A program made the translations under genes and the position numbers. A stretch of 7,110 nt of DNA from contig JAQGMQ010000808.1 of the NCBI GenBank assembly GCA_028292305.1, positions 1-7,110 on the forward strand. Direction: 5' to 3'. Shown piece after piece: positions 1 to 6,086 of this stretch. The stretch comes from Rhodoferax sp. Lineage in GTDB: Bacteria; Pseudomonadota; Gammaproteobacteria; Burkholderiales; Burkholderiaceae_C. Position 1 is the stretch's first letter; each line of letters begins with the position of its first letter. The notes beneath the pieces are model-generated. The model ran no database searches. It worked only from the letters and a program-made list of their open reading frames with translations, and had not been told where the DNA came from.

Positions 1-759
1 GCCGACTTCGTGCTGCACAACAGCCTGTTCCTCATCGCTCACTTCCACAACGTGATCATCGGCGGCGTGCTGTTCGGGCTGCTGGCGGGCATCAACTACT
101 GGTTCCCCAAAGCCTTCGGCTTCAAGCTCGACGACTTCTGGGGCAAGCTGTCGTTCTGGTTCTGGCTGGTCGGCTTCTGGGTGGCGTTCGGGCCGCTGTA
201 TGTGCTCGGCCTCATGGGCGTGACGCGCCGCCTGAATCACCTGGAGGACATGTCGCTGCAGATCTGGTTCCAGATCGCCGCCTTCGGCGCGGTGCTGATC
301 GCACTCGGTATCGGCGCCATGCTGGTGCAGTTCTTCGTCACCTGGAAGAACCGCGAAGCCCTGCGCGACCACACCGGCGACCCGTGGAACGGCCGCACGC
401 TGGACTGGTCGACCTCGTCGCCACCACCGTCGTACAACTTCGCGTTCACGCCGCAGATCCACGACAACGATGCCTTCTACGACATGAAGAAGCGCGGCTA
501 CAAGCGGCCGGTGTCGGGCTTCATCCCGATCCACATGCCCAAGAACACCGGCGCCGGCATCATCCTGGCCGGCCTGAGCACGGCCTTCGGCTTCGCGATG
601 ATCTGGCACATGTGGCTGCCGGCCGCGCTGTCGTTCGCGCTGCTCATCGTGGTGGCGATCGCCCACACCTTCAACTACAAGCGCGACTTCCACATCGGCG
701 CGGACGAAGTCGTCCGCATCGAAGGTGAACGCACCCGCATGCTGGCCGCCCATGTCTGA
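1..759 (+). CDS. cyoB: Cytochrome bo3 ubiquinol oxidase subunit I, C-terminal part (5' truncated by the window)
   Basis: Subunit I of the heme-copper quinol oxidase: it oxidises ubiquinol, reduces O2 to water and pumps protons across the inner membrane. The reading frame is open from base 1, so the start lies upstream; 252 residues are visible, about the last 40% of the family's ~660. The segment HNSLFLIAHFHN (window residues 6-17) is the heme-ligand helix. By recalled alignment with E. coli CyoB, H14 corresponds to the high-spin heme ligand (His419) and H16 to a low-spin heme ligand (His421). Several membrane helices follow, then the conserved GDPWNGRTLDW segment (about residues 126-136), STSSPPP (137-143), IHMPKN and a final pair of hydrophobic segments near 184-220. 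Its stop overlaps the start of cyoC by 8 bp, typical of a coupled operon. The protein resembles bo3 quinol oxidases rather than aa3 cytochrome c oxidases. Identity is secure. Confidence 0.96.
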   Translation, partial: ADFVLHNSLFLIAHFHNVIIGGVLFGLLAGINYWFPKAFGFKLDDFWGKLSFWFWLVGFWVAFGPLYVLGLMGVTRRLNHLEDMSLQIWFQIAAFGAVLIALGIGAMLVQFFVTWKNREALRDHTGDPWNGRTLDWSTSSPPPSYNFAFTPQIHDNDAFYDMKKRGYKRPVSGFIPIHMPKNTGAGIILAGLSTAFGFAMIWHMWLPAALSFALLIVVAIAHTFNYKRDFHIGADEVVRIEGERTRMLAAHV

Positions 760-1453
760 TACCACGCTCCCCTCCCCGGCCCTTTCACCCACGGGCAAGA
801 TGAACCCGGCGCACGCCCACGCGCCATCGGGCCTGGAAGCAAAGGGCGTGGACGCGCCCGACAACCTGCGCTTCTACGTGCCCGAAGAGACCCATGTGGA
901 GAACGGCACCCTGCTCGGGTTCTGGCTCTACCTGATGAGCGACTGCCTGATCTTCGCGGTGCTGTTCGCGGTGCACGCGGTGCTGGGCCGCAGCTACGCG
1001 GCCGGTCCCTCGGGCGCCGACCTGTTCGACCTGAAGCTGGTGGCGGTCAACACCTCGATGCTGCTTTTCTCGTCCATCACCTATGGCTTTGCCATGCTGG
1101 AGATGCAGCGCAACCGCGTCAAGGGCACGCTGGTCTGGCTGGCCATCACCGGGCTGTTCGGTGCGGCCTTCATCGGCCTCGAGCTGTATGAGTTCGCCCA
1201 CCTGATCCACGAGGGCGCGGTGCCGCAGCGCAGTGCCTTCCTGTCGTCGTTCTTTACGCTGGTCGGCACCCACGGCCTGCACGTCACCTTCGGCATCATC
1301 TGGCTCATCACGCTGATGGTGCAGGTGAGCCGCGGCGGCCTGATCGCCGAGAACCGCCGCCGCCTGAAGTGCCTGTCGATGTTCTGGCACTTTCTGGACG
1401 TGGTCTGGATCGGCGTTTTCACCTTCGTCTACCTCATGGGGTCTCTGGCATGA
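752..1453 (+). CDS. cyoC: Cytochrome bo3 ubiquinol oxidase subunit III
   Basis: COX3-family membrane subunit of the bo3 quinol oxidase; it stabilises subunit I and has no redox centre. The product is 233 aa, somewhat longer than E. coli CyoC (about 204) because of a Pro/Ala/His-containing N-terminal extension. Five hydrophobic segments are visible (about residues 54-76, 97-117, 127-147, 163-191 and 210-231). Family motifs include GFWLYLMSDC (56-65), LLFSSITYG (104-112), ELYEFAHL (144-151), GTHGLHV (172-178) and WHFLDVVWIGVF (212-223). The ATG at 752 overlaps the cyoB stop by 8 bp and has no strong Shine-Dalgarno, consistent with translational coupling. An in-frame ATG at 800 (residue 17) is a possible alternative and would give a length closer to E. 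coli. The gene ends in an ATGA overlap with cyoD. Confidence 0.95.
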   Translation: MSDTTLPSPALSPTGKMNPAHAHAPSGLEAKGVDAPDNLRFYVPEETHVENGTLLGFWLYLMSDCLIFAVLFAVHAVLGRSYAAGPSGADLFDLKLVAVNTSMLLFSSITYGFAMLEMQRNRVKGTLVWLAITGLFGAAFIGLELYEFAHLIHEGAVPQRSAFLSSFFTLVGTHGLHVTFGIIWLITLMVQVSRGGLIAENRRRLKCLSMFWHFLDVVWIGVFTFVYLMGSLA

Positions 1454-1869
1454 CAGTTCACTACGACAAGGAAGGCCACGGCCGTGACCACGGCCATGGG
1501 CATGACGACCACGGCCACGGCCACGGCGACGGCGAAGGCCCGCACAGCACCTTCAAGGGCTACATGACCGGCTTCGTGCTGGCGGTGATCCTCACGGTGG
1601 TTCCGTTCTGGCTGGTGATGGGCAAGGTCTTCGACAAGCCCAGCACCACGGCGCTGGTGATCCTGGGCCTGGCGGCGATCCAGATCGTGGTCCACATGAT
1701 CTACTTCCTGCACATGAATACCAAGGTCGAAGGCGGCTGGTCGATGCTGGCGCTGATCTTCACCATCGTGCTGGTGGTGATCACGCTCAGCGGCTCGATC
1801 TGGGTCATGTACCACCTCAACACCAACATGATGCCGCCGTCGGCGCATGAAATGAAGAACATGCCGTAG
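1450..1869 (+). CDS. cyoD: Cytochrome bo3 ubiquinol oxidase subunit IV, with His-rich N-terminal extension
   Basis: Small three-helix subunit IV of the bo3 quinol oxidase, thought to assist assembly and copper retention in subunit I. The product is 139 aa against roughly 110 in E. coli. The core matches the family: KGYMTGFVLAVILTVVPFW (37-54, helix 1), helix 2 about 67-87 leading into HMIYFLHMNTK (82-92), and helix 3 about 97-122, with SGSIWVMYHLNTNMM near the C-terminus (114-128). The odd part is residues 4-32, which contain nine histidines among Gly and Asp in a GHGHDDHGHGHG pattern resembling soluble metal-binding tails. The start is the ATG of an ATGA overlap with cyoC. The stop TAG shares one base with the GTG start of the following SURF1 gene. 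Confidence 0.95.
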   Translation: MTVHYDKEGHGRDHGHGHDDHGHGHGDGEGPHSTFKGYMTGFVLAVILTVVPFWLVMGKVFDKPSTTALVILGLAAIQIVVHMIYFLHMNTKVEGGWSMLALIFTIVLVVITLSGSIWVMYHLNTNMMPPSAHEMKNMP

Positions 1870-2627
1870 TGGCTGACGACAACGACGAGGTCTTCGGCAC
1901 AACGCGGCGACCCCGCTCCAGGGTCGCCGCGTTTGTCATTGCGCTGGCCGGCGCGATGCTGTTCGCGAGCTTCATCTCGCTGGGTGGCTGGCAGATCGAG
2001 CGCCGCGCGTGGAAACACGAACTGGTGGCCCGCGTCGACCAGCGCGTGCAGGCCGCGCCCGTTGCCGCGCCCGGCCCGGCCGACTGGCCCAAGGTCAACG
2101 TGGCCGACGACGAATACAGGCGCGTGGCCGTGAGCGGGCACTTCCTGCACGACAAGGAAACCCTGGTGCAGGCCGTGACCAAACTCGGCAGCGGCTTCTG
2201 GGTGTTGACGCCGCTGCAGAGCGCCGACGGCACCACCGTGCTGGTCAACCGCGGCTTCGTGCCGGCGGAGGCTGGCAGCCGCGCCAGCCGCCAGGCCAGC
2301 GAGCCCAGGGGCGATGTCAACCTGAGCGGACTTTTGCGCATCACCGAGCCCTACGGCGCCTTCCTGCGCAGCAACGACGCCGCGGCCGACCGCTGGTTCT
2401 CGCGCGACGTGGCGGCCATTGCCACGGCCCGCGGCCTGGCCAATACGGCGCCCTACTTCATCGATGCCGCGGCTGTGGCGAACGCCCCGGCGACGGAACC
2501 CGTGGGCGGCCTGACGGTGATCGCCTTCCCCGACAACCACCTGGTCTATGCATTGACCTGGTTTGCGCTGGCGCTGATGGTGGTCGGCGGGGCCTGGCGT
2601 TTCGTGCGCGCGGACCGGCAGCGCTGA
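1869..2627 (+). CDS. SURF1-family oxidase assembly protein
   Basis: Probable heme-insertion or assembly factor for the terminal oxidase encoded just upstream. The 252-aa product has the SURF1 layout: an N-terminal membrane helix (about 19-37), the signature SLGGWQIERRAWK (37-49), a periplasmic domain with YRRVAVSGHF (83-92), GFWVLTPL (109-116) and LVNRGFVP (125-132), then NHLVYALTWFALALM (223-237) forming the C-terminal helix and a short basic tail. The start is GTG in the TAGTG overlap with cyoD; the next in-frame ATG (residue 30) would destroy the first helix. No good Shine-Dalgarno is visible, so translation is probably coupled. SURF1 is best known for cytochrome c oxidase, but Paracoccus denitrificans has a dedicated Surf1q in its quinol oxidase operon. 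Position here suggests the same specialisation (inference). No cyoE (heme O synthase) follows it. Confidence 0.9.
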   Translation: MADDNDEVFGTTRRPRSRVAAFVIALAGAMLFASFISLGGWQIERRAWKHELVARVDQRVQAAPVAAPGPADWPKVNVADDEYRRVAVSGHFLHDKETLVQAVTKLGSGFWVLTPLQSADGTTVLVNRGFVPAEAGSRASRQASEPRGDVNLSGLLRITEPYGAFLRSNDAAADRWFSRDVAAIATARGLANTAPYFIDAAAVANAPATEPVGGLTVIAFPDNHLVYALTWFALALMVVGGAWRFVRADRQR

Positions 2628-2661
2628 ACGGTCATGCTGAACATCCACGCTGAACATCCAA
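2623..2661 (+). repeat. Three tandem 13-bp repeats at the SURF1/regB junction
   Basis: Copies begin at 2623, 2636 and 2649 with an exact 13-base period. Copies two and three share GCTGAACATCCA and differ only in the last base. Copy one keeps GCTGAAC and then diverges. The SURF1 stop codon (2625-2627) lies inside copy one. The array is 46 bp upstream of the preferred start of the sensor kinase gene, so it could be a regulator-binding array or simply a slippage product. No function is assigned. Confidence 0.75.
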
Positions 2662-2693
2662 GCCGATCGCGCGAAAATACGCTCGGCGCCGAT

Positions 2694-2699
2694 GGAGGG
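2694..2699 (+). promoter_or_regulatory. Shine-Dalgarno site that sets the sensor kinase start
   Basis: GGAGGG ends 7 bases before the ATG at 2707, an ideal spacing. An in-frame ATG at 2692 overlaps this site and has no comparable purine run at the right distance. The ATG at 2707 is therefore preferred. Confidence 0.75.
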
Positions 2700-2706
2700 C
2701 GCGTCG

Positions 2707-4155
2707 ATGCCACTTTTGATTGAAGCCGTGAACGCCGCCGGTGCCCCGAACGCCACCGGTCCGGCAAAGCCCTTTGCCGCCTTCAACGACGACACCGGCC
2801 TGAAGAACATGCAGCAGCTGATCCAGCTGCGCTGGATCGCCGCGTACGGGCAGCTGGTCACCATCGCCGTGGTGCACTTCGGCTTCGGCATCCATCTGCC
2901 GCTGGAGGCCATGCTGACGCTGCTGGCGGTGCTGATCGCCTTCAACGTGGCCAGCCAGGTGCGATGGCGCCGCCACCGCAATGTGCGCAACGCCGAGTTG
3001 TTCGTGGCCCTGCTGGTCGACGTGGGCATGCTCACCGCCCAGCTGTATTTGAGCGGCGGCGCCACCAACCCGTTCGTCTTCTTGTACCTGCTGCAGGTGA
3101 CCCTGGCCGCGGTGCTGCTGAAGGCCTGGTCGACCTGGACCATGGTCGCCATCACCGCCGTCTGCGTGGCGGGCCTGGCCATGTTCGGCCGGCCGCTGGC
3201 CCTGCCGCCCGACCACGACCGCGGCCTGGCCAGCCCCTACATCCAGGGCATGCTGATCTGCTTCGCGCTGAACGCGGCGCTGCTGGTGATCTTCATCACC
3301 CGCATCGGGCGCAACCTGCGCGAACGCGACGCCCACCTGGCCGATCTGCGCCAGCGTGCCGCCGAGGAAGAACACATCGTGCGCATGGGCCTGCTGGCCT
3401 CGGGCGCGGCGCATGAACTCGGCACGCCGCTGGCCACGCTGGCGGTGATCCTGGGCGACTGGGGCCGCATGCCGTTCTTCACCAGCGACCCCGAGCTGCA
3501 CCAGGAGGTGAACGAAATGCAGGCGCAGATCCAGCGCTGCAAGAGCATCGTCAGCGGCATCCTGCTGTCGGCCGGCGAGGCGCGCGGCGAATCCTCGGTG
3601 GAGACCACGCTGTGCCGCTTCATGGACGAGCTGGCCCAGGAATGGCGCGCCACGCGGCCGGTGGTGCGCTTCAGCTATGAGAACCGCATCGCGCACGACC
3701 TGCCCATGGTGTCGGATTCGGCGCTGAAGCAGATGGTGTGCAACGTTCTCGACAACGCGCTCGAAGCCTCGCCGCGCTGGACGCGGCTGGTGGTGGCCCG
3801 CGACGACCTGGCGCTGACGCTCAGCGTCACCGACGAAGGCCCGGGTTTCGCGCCGGCCATGCTGGCGCAGATCGGCAAGCCCTACCAGTCGAGCAAGGGC
3901 CGGCCGGGCAGCGGACTCGGCCTGTTCCTGGTAGTGAACGTGGCCCGCACGCTCGGCGGCACGGTGGCGGCGCACAATCGGCCCGAAGGCGGCGCGGCGG
4001 TCACGCTCACGCTGCCGCTGGAGGCGATCACGCTCGAGCCTCTGGACGACAACGACGAAACCGAAGCGCCCGCACAATGGGGCAAGTCATCGGCGCTGGA
4101 CCTGGCCGATGCGCCCGCCACCGAGGAACGCCATGCCAGCCCCGCCAGACACTGA
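2707..4155 (+). CDS. regB: RegB/PrrB/ActS-family redox-sensing membrane histidine kinase
   Basis: Sensor kinase predicted to phosphorylate the adjacent RegA-type regulator according to the redox state of the quinone pool. The 482-aa product has about six membrane segments (roughly 42-60, 66-84, 97-116, 121-138, 141-159 and 177-197). GGATNPF (117-123) matches the GGxxNPF heptapeptide implicated in ubiquinone sensing by RegB. The H-box GAAHELGTPLATL has its phosphoacceptor at H236. C278, in the context QIQRCKSI 42 residues later, is at the position expected for the redox-active Cys265 of Rhodobacter RegB (40 residues after its His225; recalled alignment). The ATP-binding domain shows an N-box (NVLDNALEA, 346-354), a G1 box DEGPGF (D376) and a G2 box GSGLGLFL (401-408). 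A 42-residue acidic and Ala-rich C-terminal tail overlaps regA. The gap after SURF1 is 79 bp, so regBA may be read through from the cyo operon or have its own promoter. Confidence 0.92.
   Translation: MPLLIEAVNAAGAPNATGPAKPFAAFNDDTGLKNMQQLIQLRWIAAYGQLVTIAVVHFGFGIHLPLEAMLTLLAVLIAFNVASQVRWRRHRNVRNAELFVALLVDVGMLTAQLYLSGGATNPFVFLYLLQVTLAAVLLKAWSTWTMVAITAVCVAGLAMFGRPLALPPDHDRGLASPYIQGMLICFALNAALLVIFITRIGRNLRERDAHLADLRQRAAEEEHIVRMGLLASGAAHELGTPLATLAVILGDWGRMPFFTSDPELHQEVNEMQAQIQRCKSIVSGILLSAGEARGESSVETTLCRFMDELAQEWRATRPVVRFSYENRIAHDLPMVSDSALKQMVCNVLDNALEASPRWTRLVVARDDLALTLSVTDEGPGFAPAMLAQIGKPYQSSKGRPGSGLGLFLVVNVARTLGGTVAAHNRPEGGAAVTLTLPLEAITLEPLDDNDETEAPAQWGKSSALDLADAPATEERHASPARH
4123..4127 (+). 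promoter_or_regulatory. Shine-Dalgarno site for the response regulator, inside regB
   Basis: GAGGA lies 5 bases before the ATG at 4133, within the 3' end of the kinase gene. It favours that ATG over the upstream in-frame GTG at 4109 and supports translational coupling of kinase and regulator. Confidence 0.65.
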
Positions 4156-4687
4156 AACCGCGCGTCTGCTGCTGATCGTCGAAGACGATGCCGCCTTCGC
4201 GCGCACCCTCGGCCGTTCGTTCGAACGCCGCGACTACACCGTGCTGCTCGCGGCCAGCCTGGGCGAGGTGGCCGAGCTGCTGAAGACCCACACGCCCGAC
4301 TATGCCGTGGTCGACCTGAAGCTCAATGGCGATGCCTCGGGCCTGGCCTGCGTGCAAACGCTCCACACCCACAACGACGCGATGCTGATCGTGGTGCTCA
4401 CCGGCTTCGCCAGCATCGCCACGGCGGTCGAAGCCATCAAGCTCGGCGCCTGCCACTACCTGGCCAAGCCGTCCAACACCGACGACATCGAAGCCGCGTT
4501 CAAACACGTGGCCGGTGCGGGCGACATCGAACTCACCAACCGCGCCACCTCGCTCAAGACCCTGGAGTGGGAACGCATCCACGAGACCCTGGCCGAGACC
4601 GGATTCAACATTTCGGAGACCGCGCGCCGCCTGGGCATGCACCGCCGCACCCTGGCGCGCAAGCTGGACAAGCAGCGCGTCAAATAG
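4133..4687 (+). CDS. regA: RegA/PrrA/ActR-family response regulator with Fis-type helix-turn-helix
   Basis: DNA-binding partner of the upstream RegB-type kinase; family members control respiration, photosynthesis, carbon and nitrogen fixation in response to redox. The product is 184 aa, the usual RegA length. The receiver domain (about 10-125) carries the acidic pocket E17-D18-D19, phosphoacceptor D61 (in YAVVDLKLNG), T90 (in VVLTGFAS) and K112 (in YLAKPS), all canonical. The C-terminal Fis-type helix-turn-helix (about 147-180) contains NISETARRLGMHRRTLARKL, nearly the RegA recognition helix. The linker (about 128-145) is Thr/Leu/Ser-rich and lacks the run of prolines typical of alphaproteobacterial RegA. 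Its start overlaps the end of regB by 23 bp. Likely targets include oxidase genes, but no target site in this window was convincingly identified. Confidence 0.93.
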   Translation: MPAPPDTETARLLLIVEDDAAFARTLGRSFERRDYTVLLAASLGEVAELLKTHTPDYAVVDLKLNGDASGLACVQTLHTHNDAMLIVVLTGFASIATAVEAIKLGACHYLAKPSNTDDIEAAFKHVAGAGDIELTNRATSLKTLEWERIHETLAETGFNISETARRLGMHRRTLARKLDKQRVK

Positions 4688-4784
4688 TCTTGCGGATGAG
4701 GTGTTGGCTGACGGCAGGCTGCGGGTTTTGCCGCTGGTCCGTTGGCGGTGCCATGCCACGATGGGGTTCCTCTTCAACCGACGC

Positions 4785-5861
4785 ATGCCCATGCCCGCCC
4801 AGCCTCCCGCCCCGGCCTTTCACAGCGACATCCATGGCAGCCTGGCGCTGCCCGCATTGACGGTCGACAGCTACAGCCTCGAGCTACGCGAAGCCGACGG
4901 CGAGCACTTCGTCGGCGACCGCGCCAGCCGCACGGCGTTCTGCCACACCCTGGACGGCTGGCGCAAGCAGTTCAAGGCCATGCACGGCGGCGACGACCCG
5001 ATGGGCACAGCGTCCGCGGGCGAGCTGGGCAAGAAGCGGCTCGACGTGCTGCTGCATGAAAACGCAGACGCCGCCGACACCATCCGCGTGGCGGTGGAAG
5101 ACTTTGCGCACCAGCTGGCGCATGTGGCAGAGACCTTCCTCAAGCACAAGAAGTGGCAGGGCGTGCAGCGCATCATCGTCGGCGGCGGGTTCCAGCAGAG
5201 CGATGTCGGCGAGCTGGCCATCGCCCGCACCGCCGAACTGCTCAAGAAAGACAAGCTGCGCATCGACATTCGCCGGCTGCACCACCACCCTGACGAAGGC
5301 GGCCTGATCGGCTGGGTGCACGTGGTGCCGGCCAACGTGCTGCGCGGCTTCGACGCGATGCTGGCGGTGGACATCGGCGGCACCAATGTGCGCTGCGGCA
5401 TCGTGCGGCCCAACCGCGACCTGGCGCCCGACCTGAGCCGCGCCGAGGTGGTGCAGCGCGAGAAATGGAGCCATGCCGAAGACGAGGACGCGACCCGCCG
5501 CGTGCACGTGATCGACGGCATCGCCGAGATGCTGGAGAAGCTGGCCGCCTATGCCAAACGCAAGGAGATCCGGCTGGCGCCATTCATCGGCGTGGCCTGC
5601 CCCGGCGTGGTGCTGAAAGACGGCGCCATCGCGGCCGGCACACAGAACCTGCCGGGCGATTGGGAAAGCCCCACCTTCCATCTGCCGACCGCGCTGCGCG
5701 AGAAGATTCCGCAAGTGCACGGCGAAGAGACGCGCGTGCTGCTGCACAACGACGCGGTGGTGCAGGGCTTGTCGGAGCTGCCGTTCACGAGCGACGTGAA
5801 ACGCTGGGGCGTGTTGACGGTGGGGACGGGGTTGGGGAACGCGAGTTATACGAACCGGTGA
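4785..5861 (+). CDS. ROK/ASKHA-type sugar-kinase-like protein with apparently permuted motif order
   Basis: Putative carbohydrate kinase or sugar-binding protein; substrate unknown. With the start at 4785 it is 358 aa. The N-terminal half has a helix-rich stretch (about 80-122), then RIIVGGGF (129-136) and HHHPDEGGLIG (166-176), which resemble the closing IviGGGl and aGLiGAA elements of ROK kinases. The second half holds the normally N-terminal phosphate motif DIGGTNVRCGIV (196-207), CPGVV (272-276), NLPGDW (288-293), HNDAVVQG (321-328, D323 the candidate catalytic base) and LTVGTGLGNA (344-353). The protein stops five residues later. The usual ROK zinc motif (GH...CxCGxxGC) is absent. In-frame ATGs at 4761, 4785 and 4791 all lack a good Shine-Dalgarno, so the start is uncertain. 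It lies about 100 bp after regA and may be transcribed with it, although no functional link is evident. Truncation by the downstream repeats is an alternative explanation for the abrupt end, but the intact motif order argues for a genuine family. Confidence 0.8.
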   Translation: MPMPAQPPAPAFHSDIHGSLALPALTVDSYSLELREADGEHFVGDRASRTAFCHTLDGWRKQFKAMHGGDDPMGTASAGELGKKRLDVLLHENADAADTIRVAVEDFAHQLAHVAETFLKHKKWQGVQRIIVGGGFQQSDVGELAIARTAELLKKDKLRIDIRRLHHHPDEGGLIGWVHVVPANVLRGFDAMLAVDIGGTNVRCGIVRPNRDLAPDLSRAEVVQREKWSHAEDEDATRRVHVIDGIAEMLEKLAAYAKRKEIRLAPFIGVACPGVVLKDGAIAAGTQNLPGDWESPTFHLPTALREKIPQVHGEETRVLLHNDAVVQGLSELPFTSDVKRWGVLTVGTGLGNASYTNR

Positions 5862-5881
5862 GGCGTGCGGCTTGGCTGTCA

Positions 5882-5915
5882 CTCCCTCCCCCGCCGGGGG
5901 AGGGCCGGGGTGGGG
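5882..5915 (-). repeat. REP-like element, type A, copy 1
   Basis: A perfect 9-bp stem (5884-5892 paired with 5896-5904) closes a 3-base loop. Read on the - strand, the element is a 12-base C-rich leader followed by the hairpin. The whole 34-base unit matches copy 2 at 30 of 34 positions in opposite orientation. The + strand also forms a four-run guanine motif at 5896-5915. Confidence 0.85.
5896..5915 (+). other. Candidate G-quadruplex motif
   Basis: Four guanine runs (G5, G3, G4, G4) are separated by loops of 1, 2 and 1 bases (A, CC, T). This fits the canonical quadruplex pattern with very short loops. It uses the right arm of the type A hairpin, so hairpin and quadruplex are mutually exclusive. 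As it lies on the coding strand just after the ROK-like gene, it would appear in that gene's 3' mRNA if transcription continues. In vivo folding is inference. Confidence 0.55.
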
Positions 5916-5960
5916 CAGGCTGTTGACGGCACGCGCCGTGGGCAACATCGAGCGCCGTTC

Positions 5961-5994
5961 CCCCATCCCGACCTTCCCCCGGCGGGGGAAGGAG
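5961..5994 (+). repeat. REP-like element, type A, copy 2
   Basis: A perfect 9-bp stem (5972-5980 with 5984-5992) has a GGC loop and the same C-rich leader as copy 1, which lies 45 bp away in inverted orientation. Relative to copy 1, one stem pair has changed from C-G to T-A with both partners altered, so pairing is preserved. Confidence 0.85.
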
Positions 5995-6019
5995 CAAGAC
6001 AGCGCGGGCCTGGTTGCAT

Positions 6020-6055
6020 CACCCTCGCCCCAACCGTTCCCGCACGCGGGAGAGG
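6020..6055 (+). repeat. REP-like element, type B, copy 1 (decayed stem)
   Basis: The leader CACCCTCGCCCCAACC is followed by an imperfect stem around the core CCCGCACGCGGG. The left arm is one base shorter than in copy 2 (GTT in place of CTCT), which leaves a mismatch and a G-T pair. The leader shares the C-rich style of type A, suggesting related families. Confidence 0.75.
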
Positions 6056-6086
6056 CAGAAATCAGTCGGCCCGCCCCTGCCTTGTC

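Noticed and set aside
2671..2682. GCG-AAAATA-CGC dyad upstream of regB as a RegA-binding box or promoter
   Set aside because: The half-sites are only three bases and do not fit the longer GCGNC/GNCGC style of RegA sites as recalled. No convincing -35 accompanies the AAAATA, so it is not listed as a feature.
1701..4077. Two long open frames on the - strand (1701-3182 and 2632-4077) opposite SURF1 and regB
   Set aside because: They are antisense shadows common in GC-rich DNA. Their translations are low-complexity and rich in Arg, His, Gln and Gly with no recognisable domain, while the + strand encodes clear families.
4688..4784. Possible intrinsic terminator between regA and the ROK-like gene
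   Set aside because: Only short stems (for example CGGCA 4712-4716 with TGCCG 4729-4733) are visible, and none is followed by a T-run. No terminator or promoter can be supported here.
4515..4784. Longer N-terminus for the ROK-like protein, in frame back to 4515
   Set aside because: This would overlap about 170 bases of regA in another frame, and the added residues are Arg/Pro/Ser-rich shadow sequence. Starts at 4761-4791 are more plausible.
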